Assembly: GCA_019739225.1 (NCBI GenBank)
Contig: JAHHDT010000005.1
Coordinates: 1,240,001-1,304,000 of the forward strand
Reading direction: 5' to 3'
DNA: 64,000 nt
Source of the DNA: Aquamicrobium sp.
GTDB taxonomy: Bacteria > Pseudomonadota > Alphaproteobacteria > Rhizobiales > Rhizobiaceae
In this document: in pieces, positions 18,276-25,945 of the stretch
Position numbering within the stretch: the stretch's first letter is position 1
Layout: each line of letters starts with the position of its first letter
The notes under the pieces: model-generated
The model's database searches: none
What the model saw: only the letters and a program-made list of their open reading frames with translations
Told to the model about the DNA's origin: nothing
Translations under genes and position numbers: made by a program

Positions 18276-18662
18276 TCACTTGCCGCGCAGGCGCGGATGA
18301 ATGGCGTTCTTCTTCCAGCTCAGTTCGGCGTCGATCTCGCGGATTTCGAGCGATAGTGCGAAATGCGGCGTCTTGAGGAGCGGAGCCAGCAGACTGCTCG
18401 CGGTAGCGAAAATAGCCTCTCCGGCGCGCTTCTTCTCGTCAGCGCTGCGACCTTTGCCGATCCGGAAACTGAGGTCGACGAAAGCGTTTTCCGGCAGGCG
18501 GTCGGCGATCGCGTAATGATCGGCGCGCAGCGCCCGGACGCGCACGGCACCAACCTCGAACAGGCCGGTCTCCAGCACGGTCTCCAGCAGCGCCGCGCAG
18601 AGCGCGTCGAGATCGACACGCCCGTCCAGATTGGCCGAATATTCGATGGTCAGATGCGGCAT
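18276..18662 (-). CDS. hpaF: 5-carboxymethyl-2-hydroxymuconate delta-isomerase
   Basis: A 128-residue tautomerase-superfamily enzyme that shifts the double bond of 5-carboxymethyl-2-hydroxymuconate. Pro2 follows the initiator Met (MPHLTIEYS), so the mature protein would start with the catalytic proline. The segments FVDLSFRIGKGRS and LSLEIREID match CHMI enzymes. It is the first gene of the operon, with a GAGGAACG ribosome site, a promoter and a palindromic operator upstream. Confidence 0.93.
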   Translation of the reverse strand: MPHLTIEYSANLDGRVDLDALCAALLETVLETGLFEVGAVRVRALRADHYAIADRLPENAFVDLSFRIGKGRSADEKKRAGEAIFATASSLLAPLLKTPHFALSLEIREIDAELSWKKNAIHPRLRGK

Positions 18663-18687
18663 CGTTCCTCTCTCTGGCGCTTTCTTA

Positions 18688-18718
18688 TTAACATGTTAAA
18701 TAAAGGCATGATTGTCAA
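18688..18718 (-). promoter_or_regulatory. hpaF promoter with palindromic operator (candidate HpaR site)
   Basis: Read on the minus strand, a consensus -35 box TTGACA lies at 18718-18713. The perfect 12-bp palindrome TTAACATGTTAA follows at 18699-18688, covering the expected -10 region. A repressor bound there would block RNA polymerase. The location directly before the hpa operon makes HpaR the likely ligand. Assigned from sequence symmetry and position. Confidence 0.65.
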
Positions 18719-18809
18719 GCAGAGCGGCCACCGGCACGAGAGTGCCGGTGGTAGCAATGATTTTATCCGGGTGTGCCGGTGGCCGGCTGCCGTCGCCGGG
18801 CAAACAGGC

Positions 18810-19595
18810 CTAAGCCCTATTCTCCCGACCGACGACCGAGCTGTGCCAGGGGGTAAGCCAGGCGCGGAGCTGGGAGATCAGCGTGTAGAGCGTAAGGCCG
18901 ATGAGCGTAAGCAGTACGATCACGGCGAAAAGGCCGGGTACCTGGAGTTCCTGCAGCATGGCGACGGCGAGATAGCCGAGCCCCTCATTGCCGCCGATGA
19001 ATTCGCCGACGATCGCGCCGATCATCGACATCACCACCGCGACCTCGACGCCTGCCAGAACGACAGGCAGCGCCGTCGGCAGGTCGAGCATGGTGAAGCG
19101 CTGGATCGGGTTCGCCTGCAGCATGGTGAACACGTCCCGGTCGCCCGGCTCCACCGAACGGAAGGCTACCAGGGCGTTTGAGAAGACCGGGAAGAAGGCG
19201 AGCGCGGCGGCGATTACGATCTTCGATTCCAGCCCGAAGCCGAACCACAGGATGAACAGCGGCGCCAGCGCGATCTTGGGGATGAGCTGGAGGCAGACGA
19301 TGAACGGCTTGAAGGCCCATTCCAGCATCTGGACGCGCGCCATGGCCATGCCCAGCGTGACGCCCAGAAACACGGCAATGAGGAAGCCGGAAACGGCCTC
19401 GATTACGGTGACGAGCGCGTGGCGCCACACGGATGCGTCGCTCACGAGGTCGACAAAGGCCATGATGATCTGCCACGGCGTCGGCAGGATGAACGCCGAC
19501 ACTTCGGCCGTGCGCACATAGAGCGTCCAGATCAGCAGAAAGGCGATGACGGTGCCGGTCGGCAGTGCGACGCGGATGAGACGATCTGTGCGCAT
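18810..19595 (-). CDS. ABC transporter permease, SsuC/TauC/NMT1 type (importer 1)
   Basis: An inner-membrane subunit of 261 residues with about six spans and the BPD_transp_1 EAA-type loop (FRSVEPGDRDVFTMLQANPIQRFTMLDLPTALP). It starts at ATG 19595, which overlaps the ATPase stop (ATGA), so the two are translationally coupled. It is the last gene of a three-gene importer unit (binding protein, ATPase, permease). The family carries thiamine precursors, sulfonates or aromatic compounds; the ligand here is probably the substrate of the neighbouring oxygenase cluster. Confidence 0.9.
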   Translation of the reverse strand: MRTDRLIRVALPTGTVIAFLLIWTLYVRTAEVSAFILPTPWQIIMAFVDLVSDASVWRHALVTVIEAVSGFLIAVFLGVTLGMAMARVQMLEWAFKPFIVCLQLIPKIALAPLFILWFGFGLESKIVIAAALAFFPVFSNALVAFRSVEPGDRDVFTMLQANPIQRFTMLDLPTALPVVLAGVEVAVVMSMIGAIVGEFIGGNEGLGYLAVAMLQELQVPGLFAVIVLLTLIGLTLYTLISQLRAWLTPWHSSVVGRENRA

Positions 19596-20389
19596 CAATG
19601 GCCTCCCGTCAGTGTGGAGCGCAATCGAACGAGCATGTCCTGGAAGGCAGTCGTGCGCTGCAGGTCGAGCGTGCGCGGACGTTCGAACGGCATCTCGATG
19701 ACCTCGGTGATGCGCGCAGGCCGTGCGGCAAGCACCACCACGCGATCCGAAAGGAACGCGGCCTCGGTGATCGAGTGCGTGACGAGGATGGTCGTCACCC
19801 GCGCTTCGGCGCACACAGACATCAGCTCCATGTTGAGCGTGTCGCGCGTCATCGCGTCGAGCGCGCCGAACGGCTCGTCGAGAAGCAGCACCTGCGGCTT
19901 GGTGATAAGTGCGCGGGCAAGCGATGCACGCTGGCGCATGCCACCGGACAGGGCCGACGGGCGCATCGTTTCGAAGCCCTTGAGGCCGACGGTCTCGCAC
20001 AGCGCATGCGCGCGCGCTTCCCGTTCGGCCTTCGCCACGCCCTGCAGGCGCAGCGGCAGTGCCACATTCTCTGCGACCGTGAACCACGGGAAGAGCCGCG
20101 CTTCCTGGAACATCATCGAAACCGGTCTGGTCGCCTCGCTCGACCGCTTCCCCTCCTCCCAGACGGCGCGGCCACGCACCAGGATTTCGCCCTCGGTCGG
20201 CCTCTCGAGACCGGCAATGATGCGCAAAAGCGTGGTCTTGCCGCAACCCGACGGGCCCAGAAGCGAGATGAAATCGCCGCGCTGCATGTCCAGCGTGGCA
20301 TCGCCGATGGCGCGGACGGCGTTCGCGCCACTGCCGAAGGTCTTGCCGACACCCGCGAGACGGATGTCGGCCTCCGTCTCCATCTTCAT
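19595..20389 (-). CDS. ABC transporter ATP-binding protein (importer 1)
   Basis: A 264-residue nucleotide-binding subunit with Walker A GPSGCGKTT, signature SALSGGMRQRA, Walker B VLLLDEPFGALD and the switch His in VTHS. MMFQEARLFPW is the Q-loop of the SsuB/TauB subgroup. The start at 20389 overlaps the binding-protein stop by four bases, and its own stop overlaps the permease start by three bases. Confidence 0.93.
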   Translation of the reverse strand: MKMETEADIRLAGVGKTFGSGANAVRAIGDATLDMQRGDFISLLGPSGCGKTTLLRIIAGLERPTEGEILVRGRAVWEEGKRSSEATRPVSMMFQEARLFPWFTVAENVALPLRLQGVAKAEREARAHALCETVGLKGFETMRPSALSGGMRQRASLARALITKPQVLLLDEPFGALDAMTRDTLNMELMSVCAEARVTTILVTHSITEAAFLSDRVVVLAARPARITEVIEMPFERPRTLDLQRTTAFQDMLVRLRSTLTGGH

Positions 20390-21390
20390 GCCTTGAGAGC
20401 CTGATCGAGCAGGTCGTTGGTGTAGAGTTCGGTCGCCGGAACCGTCTTGTCGATCAGCTTTGCGCCGGCAAGCAGTTCCACGGCACGGTCCCACATTTCG
20501 GGGATGTTGCGCAGCAGGTTTTCCTCGCCTTTCGAGGCCCAGTTCTCGGCGTTGGCGCGCAGGTCCTTCTGGGCGATTTCCGTATTCTTGAGCCCGGAGA
20601 CCTCATGCTTTTCGCCGATCTTGGTCAGGATCGGTGTCAGGTCCTCCGCACCGACGATTTCCTTTGCCGCGCGGTGGGTCGCGCGCAGGAAGGCGACGAA
20701 CTTTTCGGGGTTCTCCGCGACCTGGTCAGGGCGCGCGACATAGACCTGACCCGGCATGCCGTCATCGATCGGCATGGCCGCTACATCGTCGCGTGCCGAG
20801 CTGGCTATCACCATGGAGGACGTGTTGCCAAGGAACGCGCCGGCGCGGCCGGCCTCGATCAGCGCGAAGGAGGCGGCTGAATCGGCCACCTTCACCTTGT
20901 TGACCTTTTCCGGCGACGCGCCTGCGTTCGTCATCATCAGGTCGAGCGTGCCTTCCATCGAGCCGCCGAGCGTCGCCATGCCCACGGTGCGGCCTTCCAG
21001 GTCGGCGATCGTGTTCACCGGGTTGTCGGTGGAGGACAGCACGAAGAAGGGCGACATCTGCGCGATCGTCGCGATCGAGATCAGCGGCGCGTCGTTGTTG
21101 ACGCGGGAGACGATGTAGTTGGTACCGCCGGTGCGGCCGGAATCCATCTGCCCGGCAATGGTCATCTGTGCTGCCAGCGCCGCGCCCTTGCCGGCCTGCA
21201 GGTTCATCTCCAGCCCCTCGTCGCTGTAGTAGCCGGCGGCGTCGGCATACAGCACCGGCGCAAAGGCCAGGGAGAAGGTGAAGGGGGTAATGAAACTGAA
21301 CGCGTTCTGCGCCCGCGCTCCGACCGGAAGCGACAGCAAGGCAGCGCTCCCCATTGCACCCAGCATCAGGCTTCGCCGCGTCAATTCCAT
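20386..21390 (-). CDS. ABC transporter substrate-binding protein, NMT1/THI5-like, Tat-exported (importer 1)
   Basis: A 334-residue periplasmic receptor. The N-terminus has a twin-arginine signal (LTRRSLMLG, then a hydrophobic stretch and ARAQ cleavage site), which implies export in folded form. The body has the NMT1-like pattern FAPVLYADAAGYYSDEGLEMNLQAGKG and DLEGRTVGMATLGG. I chose ATG 21390 because GGAGCG precedes it and the frame upstream has no signal. It is 14 bases downstream of the three-part GTTCA operator. A second importer with the same operator lies at 26238-28846. Confidence 0.9.
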   Translation of the reverse strand: MELTRRSLMLGAMGSAALLSLPVGARAQNAFSFITPFTFSLAFAPVLYADAAGYYSDEGLEMNLQAGKGAALAAQMTIAGQMDSGRTGGTNYIVSRVNNDAPLISIATIAQMSPFFVLSSTDNPVNTIADLEGRTVGMATLGGSMEGTLDLMMTNAGASPEKVNKVKVADSAASFALIEAGRAGAFLGNTSSMVIASSARDDVAAMPIDDGMPGQVYVARPDQVAENPEKFVAFLRATHRAAKEIVGAEDLTPILTKIGEKHEVSGLKNTEIAQKDLRANAENWASKGEENLLRNIPEMWDRAVELLAGAKLIDKTVPATELYTNDLLDQALKA

Positions 21391-21404
21391 CAATTTCGCT
21401 CCGT

Positions 21405-21428
21405 GTTCAAATGTGAACCTATTGTTCA
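21405..21428 (-). promoter_or_regulatory. Three-part GTTCA operator, copy 1 (importer 1)
   Basis: GTTCA at 21405, TGAAC at 21414 and GTTCA at 21424, with spacers of 4 and 5 bases. It ends 14 bases before the binding-protein start. The plan (a palindrome plus a direct repeat) recalls operators of the PcaU/PobR branch of IclR regulators, and an IclR gene is next door. The position so near the start codon fits repression. Two more copies with the same spacing occur at 25727 and 25904. Confidence 0.7.
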
Positions 21429-21561
21429 ATACTAGGCGCAAAATTAGAACTGTTGCAAGTCCAGACCTTGACTGGACATTGCGCAGCCAGGACTTGCGCA
21501 ATGAAATCCGTGTGTTACCGATCGCAATACGTGCGTGTTTCGCCGGGTGAGAGGCACGGCC

Positions 21562-22386
21562 TCACTCGGTTGCGGTACTTTCGGGGAGGCCGCCAAGCAA
21601 CCGGGTGATGGCGGCGGCTGTACGGAGCACTTCCGTTTTGACCCCGGCTTCGATGTCGTCGACGACACTGCCGGAAGCCGCCCGGGTGACGTTTATCGCA
21701 GCGACGATGTTGCCGCTGATGTCGCGGACAGGTGCTGCCACGCTGGCGATCCCCGTTTCGAAACTGCCGATCTGCACCACCGCGTCCGCCTTCCGGTCGC
21801 GCCGCCATTGCGCGACCAGCTCGGTCAGGCTGCGGGGAGTCTGGCCGGGCGCGTTCTGATAGGTCTCGTCGCGATAGAGCCGCAGCAGGCCGTCCTCGTT
21901 CAGGTCGGTGAGAAGGACGCGGCCCATGGTGGTGCCCGCGGCTGGAAGCCGGCTGCCGACATGGACGATGCTGGCGAGGCCAAGGTGGCTGGGCACCCGC
22001 AACATGTAGAGCACGAAGCGCCCGTCGCGCACGCCCAGATGCGCCGACCAGTCGGTCGCATCACGCAGCTTCTCGAGCTCCGGCAGTGCGATCTCCACCA
22101 GTTCGCGCGTTGCGAGGTAGCCATAGCCGAGCCGCAGCACCGCCGGGCCGAGCGTGTAGCGGGCGGTTTGTTGGTCGTGCAGCAGGTAGCCGTGGTGGGC
22201 GAGCGTGTAGACGGCGCGAAAGGCAGCCGAGCGGGTGGTGCCCAGGCAGCGGGCGATATCCGAAAGCGTCATCTCGCGCGTCTCGGGCGTGAAAGCCTGC
22301 AGCACTTCAAGGCCGCGGATCAGGCCGGGCACGAGATATTTGTCGTCGGACTGTGTGCGAGGGGTGTCGACTTGTGTTTTATCCAT
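21562..22386 (-). CDS. IclR-family transcriptional regulator
   Basis: A 274-residue regulator with an N-terminal winged helix (about 18-80; LIRGLEVLQAFTPETREMTLSDIARCLGTTRSAAFRAVYTL) and a C-terminal IclR ligand domain (about 95-265) with the family segment PAAGTTMGRVLLTDL. It lies between importer 1 and the bicupin gene. It is the nearest regulator to the three GTTCA operators and so the best candidate to bind them. A different palindrome overlaps its own start codon and may serve autoregulation. Confidence 0.9.
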   Translation of the reverse strand: MDKTQVDTPRTQSDDKYLVPGLIRGLEVLQAFTPETREMTLSDIARCLGTTRSAAFRAVYTLAHHGYLLHDQQTARYTLGPAVLRLGYGYLATRELVEIALPELEKLRDATDWSAHLGVRDGRFVLYMLRVPSHLGLASIVHVGSRLPAAGTTMGRVLLTDLNEDGLLRLYRDETYQNAPGQTPRSLTELVAQWRRDRKADAVVQIGSFETGIASVAAPVRDISGNIVAAINVTRAASGSVVDDIEAGVKTEVLRTAAAITRLLGGLPESTATE

Positions 22387-22410
22387 AAAACATCGTCTAG
22401 CAGGTAAAAC
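22376..22410. promoter_or_regulatory. Palindrome plus repeat over the IclR start, facing the bicupin gene
   Basis: A 7-bp inverted repeat GTTTTAT / ATAAAAC (22376-22391, 2-base spacer) covers the IclR start codon. A third, related copy GTAAAAC follows at 22404-22410. It lies in the 69-bp divergent region between the regulator and the bicupin gene. Autoregulation, or control of both directions, is plausible. It does not resemble the GTTCA operators. Confidence 0.45.
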
Positions 22411-22455
22411 GTCGCCCCGCTAGCTTTGTTCCAGTTGAGGAGAAAGGACAGCCCC

Positions 22456-23403
22456 ATGACCATGCACACCACGCCTACCTCCGCGCTGGCGCAGGAACTC
22501 GCGGCCCATGTCGGCCGCTTCACCGACAAGTCGTTCGACTGGAACGCATTTCCTTCCAATGCAGGCTTCGACGATCTGGCCCGCGCGCAGATGCGCTATA
22601 TCGGTGCCGGCGGCTCGCCCAAGGTCGGCGATACGACGACGCTCAAGCCTGACCACTTCACCGTGAGCCTGATTTACAAGGAGCCGGGCAAATATGCCGC
22701 CTGTCACAGCCACGAGATCGAGGAGAGCTTCCTCATCATCGACGGCGTGCTGGTCGTCGGCTGGGAGAAGGACGGCGAGGTCGTCGAGGTGAAGCTCGGC
22801 GCCAGGGACATGATCCTCAACGCCCGTGAGATCGGCCATGGCTTCCGCAACGATGGCGTAACGCCGGTGCTGATGTCGATCTCGGTCGATGTCGGCAAGC
22901 CGCTGCCGCCCGTCTATCACTACCATCCGAAGGAGCATCCGGCGGAGCTCGCCCGCAGCTTCGGCGCAGCGCCCGGCAAGACGCTCCCCTTCGACCGCAA
23001 TGGCAGCCACCCGCTGCAGAAGCTGATGGCGAAGTATGTGGTGCGCCACAGCGAACTGCCGACCGTCTGGGAGAAGGCTGGCTTCACCCGCAAGATCTAT
23101 GTCGGCAAGGGCGGCATCGAGGACGACACCTGCCGCAAGGAGATGCTCGGCATCCCGTCGCAGGTCGGCATCAAGCCGATCGTGCGCGACGTGGAAGACG
23201 CCTACCTCGTCCTCGAAGGCTCGCTGACGGTGGGCTGGGAAGAGAATGGCGAGAAGGTCGAGCTCGAACTCGGGCCGCGTGACCTGGTCAAGACCCCCGC
23301 CGGCCGCAAGCACTGGTTCCGCAACAACTCCGCCGCCCACGCGACCGTCTGGTCCGTGATCGGCTCGGCGGAAGAGGACAGCATCGTCTACGAAGCCGCC
23401 TGA
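22456..23403 (+). CDS. Bicupin protein, probable metal enzyme of aromatic catabolism
   Basis: A 315-residue protein with two cupin domains. The first (about 65-140) has a full metal site: His84-x-His86-x3-Glu90 and His128 (IGHGFRN). The second (about 215-305) has lost the HxH pair of motif 1 (VGIKPIVRDVEDAYLVLEG) and keeps only His in RKHWFRN, so probably only the N-terminal cupin binds metal. Gentisate-type dioxygenases, quercetinases and sugar isomerases share this fold, and I cannot assign the substrate. I chose ATG 22456, which follows AAAGGA. It is divergent from the IclR gene and upstream of the metallo-hydrolase gene. Confidence 0.8.
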   Translation: MTMHTTPTSALAQELAAHVGRFTDKSFDWNAFPSNAGFDDLARAQMRYIGAGGSPKVGDTTTLKPDHFTVSLIYKEPGKYAACHSHEIEESFLIIDGVLVVGWEKDGEVVEVKLGARDMILNAREIGHGFRNDGVTPVLMSISVDVGKPLPPVYHYHPKEHPAELARSFGAAPGKTLPFDRNGSHPLQKLMAKYVVRHSELPTVWEKAGFTRKIYVGKGGIEDDTCRKEMLGIPSQVGIKPIVRDVEDAYLVLEGSLTVGWEENGEKVELELGPRDLVKTPAGRKHWFRNNSAAHATVWSVIGSAEEDSIVYEAA

Positions 23404-23430
23404 GACATGCGGTCTTCGATCTGAACCTGC

Positions 23431-23450
23431 GCCCCGGCCTGAGCCGGGGC
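23431..23450. repeat. GC-rich palindromic hairpin (REP-like)
   Basis: An 8-bp inverted repeat GCCCCGGC / GCCGGGGC with loop CTGA, 28 bases after the bicupin stop. Elements of this form are scattered in intergenic regions of many rhizobial genomes. It has no T-run, so it may protect the 3' end or act as a weak terminator. Confidence 0.5.
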
Positions 23451-23517
23451 GACAGACCGGGCTGCGCATGCCCGCCTCTTGCCGCAGCCCACAACGACAA
23501 TGAGGAGGAGAGGAAAT

Positions 23518-24520
23518 ATGCGCATTACACGCAGAACCGGTCTGAAGCTGATGGTCGCCGGCGCTGCCGCTTCAGCTTTTCCGGCCATCTCGGCTGAAGC
23601 AAAGTCGCCCCCCGGCGCAGGCTAAATCGACACGGCTGATCCTGCCGGGAACAGGCGGAGGCCCAACGCCTCTGCCAGGACGCAACCAGCCTGCCAATGT
23701 CCTGCTGGTCAATGACGAGCCCTACATTGTCGATGCGGGGAACGGCGTAGCGCGACAGTTGATGTTTGCCGGAATAGCGGCGCACCGCGTCGGTCGCATC
23801 TTCATCACCCATCACCATGACGACCACAATGCCGATATGGGAACGCTGATGGGGCTCGCGTGGTCGAATGGCCGCGCTTCACCTTCCGAAGCTTACGGGC
23901 CGCCCGGCACGGAGGCCATGGTCGAGGCGTTCGTCGAGTATTTCGAACCGAATGCAGCCGTGCGGCTTGCCTTCAGCGGTGGCAAGAAGCCGCCGCGCGA
24001 GCTATTCCGTGGGCACGACATATCGGCCTCCGGGCTGGTTTACGAGGACGAAAATGTTCGCGTGACCTGTGTCGAGAACACCCACTATCCGGACCAGGGG
24101 CACAAGGACGGCGTGCACCATGTTTCCTACAGCTATCGCTTCGAAACGGCGGATCGTGTCGTGGTCTTCAGCGGTGACACCGCCGCCAGCGAGGAACTGA
24201 CGGAACTGGCGAAAGATGCCGACGTGCTGGTGCACGAGGTTATCAATGCCGAGCGCACGGCCGCATTGTTCCGCGAGAAATTTGCCTCACAGGGACGCTC
24301 GCCCGAAGAAATCGAGCGTGTTCTCGAGGCTGTAATCGCCATTCACACGCCGCTCGGGGATGTCGGCCGCATCGCTGAGGCCGCGAAGGTCAAGACGCTC
24401 GTCCTCAATCATTTCGTGCCGGGTTTCGACCCGGAAGAAGCGCCGGAGGGTTGGACTGCCGGCGTCAGCAAGCATTTTTCCGGCAGGGTCATCGTCGGTG
24501 AAGATCTGATGGAAGTATGA
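23518..24520 (+). pseudogene. Tat-exported metallo-beta-lactamase-fold hydrolase, frameshifted
   Basis: The ATG at 23518, after GGAGAGG, opens a clear twin-arginine signal (ITRRTGLKLM, hydrophobic core, AISAEA). The frame stops after 35 codons at TAA 23623. The rest of the protein continues in the next frame to 24520. Removing one C from the C6 run at 23608-23613 restores a single frame of 333 residues. The domain has the metal motif THHHDDHNAD, then HYPDQG, FSGDTA and a late NHFVPG histidine, as in RNase Z/arylsulfatase-like MBL proteins. As written, only a start-less or internally started cytoplasmic form could be made. It may be a sequencing error or a recent mutation. Confidence 0.85.
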
Positions 24521-24571
24521 AAAAAAGGCGAGGGGCGGCGGGTTACCGTCGCTTCTCTTCTGACCAAGAGG

Positions 24572-24591
24572 GAGCCGGCTCAAGCCGGCTC
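24572..24591. terminator. Hairpin between convergent genes, stop codon in the loop
   Basis: A 9-bp inverted repeat (GAGCCGGCT / AGCCGGCTC) with a 2-base spacer. The stop of the minus-strand monooxygenase (24582-24580) lies at its centre. It separates the converging hydrolase and monooxygenase genes and may terminate or stabilise both transcripts. No T-run follows on either side. Confidence 0.45.
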
Positions 24592-25710
24592 GGTCAGTTC
24601 CGTCGCCCAGGCGTCGTACCCGTAGACCCAATCGGCATTGGTGCCCTGCTTCAGCCAGTCATTGGCCAGCGACCCCTCCTGCACCCGCGCGGTGCGCTGT
24701 ATGCGTGCCGCCTCGTAACGCTTGAGCGCATCCTGCACCGTCGCGCCGGTGGCGCCTTCCAGAGCGCGGCCGAGCACGACGGCATCCTCGACCGCCATGC
24801 AGGCGCCCTGCGCCATGAAGGGCACCATCGGATGGGCGGCGTCGCCAAGCAGCGTGATCGCACCGCGCGACCAGCGAGGCATCGGCTCGCGCACATGCAG
24901 CGCGGAACGGGTGACGGCCTCGCAGGCATCCAGCAGGGCGCGCGCTTCCGGATGGAAATCGGCGTAGGCCGAACGCAGTTCGTCGATGTCGCCCGGCAGC
25001 GTCCAGCCCTCCTCACTCCAGTCCTGCTGCGGCGTCGTCGCGAAGACGAAGATTTCCTCACCGCGATTGAGCGGAAAAGTTACGATCTGCCGGTCGGGCG
25101 TGGGACCCCACCACTTGGTGAAGGAATCGAGATTGGGGATGCCGTCGCCGCGCTGGCGCGGAAACACGGCCCGGTAGGAAACGAGGCCGGTGAAGCGTGG
25201 GTGATCCTCGCCGAACAGGGCATGACGGACCTCGGAATGGATGCCGTCGGCGCCGATCACCACGTCAGCCTGCGCCCGCGTTCCGTCGGCCAGAACAAGC
25301 GCTGCGCCGTCGCCGTCAGGCTCCGCAGTCTCGACCGCGGCTCCGAAGCGGATCGTGCCCGGCTCTAGCGCGCCCTGGAGAGCAGCGAGAAGATCGGCGC
25401 GGTGGATGGTGAGCTGCGGCGCACCGTAACGCTCTTCCGCTGCCGTGCTCATCGGCAGCCGCGAGGTCTCTTCGCCCGTGTCCCAGGTGCGGCTGATGCG
25501 AAATTCCGGCCGGGCCGCCGTCTGACGCAGCACATCGCCCACGCCCAGGCCGTCCAGCGCATGGACGGCATTGGGCGTCAGGTTGACGTCTGCGCCGATG
25601 CGGCCGAACGCGCGCGCCCGCTCGAAGATCGTCACCTCATGGCCCTGCTTCTGCAGGGCGATCGCCGCCGCCATTCCTCCGACGCCACCGCCGGCAATCA
25701 CGATCTTCAT
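24580..25710 (-). CDS. FAD-dependent aromatic monooxygenase, NicC/salicylate-hydroxylase type
   Basis: A 376-residue class A flavoprotein hydroxylase. The FAD fingerprint is GGGVGGMAAAIALQKQGH (about 7-24), the DG motif is DVVIGADGIHSEVR, and the GD motif is LLGDAAHPMVPFMAQGACMAVEDA. Several stretches (KWWGPTPDRQ, FHPEARALLDA, WVYGYDAW) recall NicC, 6-hydroxynicotinate 3-monooxygenase, more than generic salicylate hydroxylase. Hydroxylation, perhaps decarboxylating, of an aromatic or N-heteroaromatic acid is therefore likely. The gene carries its own copy of the GTTCA operator, 16 bases before the start. Confidence 0.88.
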   Translation of the reverse strand: MKIVIAGGGVGGMAAAIALQKQGHEVTIFERARAFGRIGADVNLTPNAVHALDGLGVGDVLRQTAARPEFRISRTWDTGEETSRLPMSTAAEERYGAPQLTIHRADLLAALQGALEPGTIRFGAAVETAEPDGDGAALVLADGTRAQADVVIGADGIHSEVRHALFGEDHPRFTGLVSYRAVFPRQRGDGIPNLDSFTKWWGPTPDRQIVTFPLNRGEEIFVFATTPQQDWSEEGWTLPGDIDELRSAYADFHPEARALLDACEAVTRSALHVREPMPRWSRGAITLLGDAAHPMVPFMAQGACMAVEDAVVLGRALEGATGATVQDALKRYEAARIQRTARVQEGSLANDWLKQGTNADWVYGYDAWATELTEPA

Positions 25711-25726
25711 CAGGCATTACTCCAGT

Positions 25727-25750
25727 GTTCAAAAATGAACAAATTGTTCA
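25727..25750 (-). promoter_or_regulatory. Three-part GTTCA operator, copy 2 (monooxygenase)
   Basis: GTTCA at 25727, TGAAC at 25736 and GTTCA at 25746, with spacers of 4 and 5 bases, ending 16 bases before the monooxygenase start. All three blocks are perfect. Copy 3 lies 153 bases away in the same divergent region, so both promoters of this 235-bp gap share one regulator. Confidence 0.72.
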
Positions 25751-25903
25751 AAGAAACGATACTTGTGTGGAATGCCCCTGTCAACGCGGCGGGAAAGCCG
25801 CCTTGCGTACCGACGTTTCAACTCTCCGAGCCAGCGTCTGTTTCGCCCGATCCGCCCTGCACAAGGCCAGTTGACTCCATCTTCAGCTTGAGGCAATCTG
25901 TTT

Positions 25904-25927
25904 TGAACAAAGTGTTCTTATTTGAAC
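25904..25927 (+). promoter_or_regulatory. Three-part GTTCA operator, copy 3 (Rieske operon)
   Basis: In reverse orientation to copies 1 and 2 and so in the same sense relative to its gene: TGAAC 25904, GTTCT 25914 and TGAAC 25923, spacers 5 and 4. One base differs from the consensus. It ends 18 bases before the first gene of the 14-gene operon. The rest of the gap (25751-25903) shows no other clear signal. Confidence 0.7.
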
Positions 25928-25945
25928 ATAGCTGGGGAGCTAGAG

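Noticed and set aside
22456-23403. Naming the bicupin gentisate 1,2-dioxygenase
   Set aside because: The fold and one metal site fit, but I could not recognise gentisate-specific residues, and no maleylpyruvate enzymes are nearby.
23608-23613. Programmed ribosomal frameshift in the metallo-hydrolase
   Set aside because: A C6 run alone is not a known efficient slippery site here, no stimulatory structure is evident, and a second identical-type frameshift elsewhere points to error or mutation.
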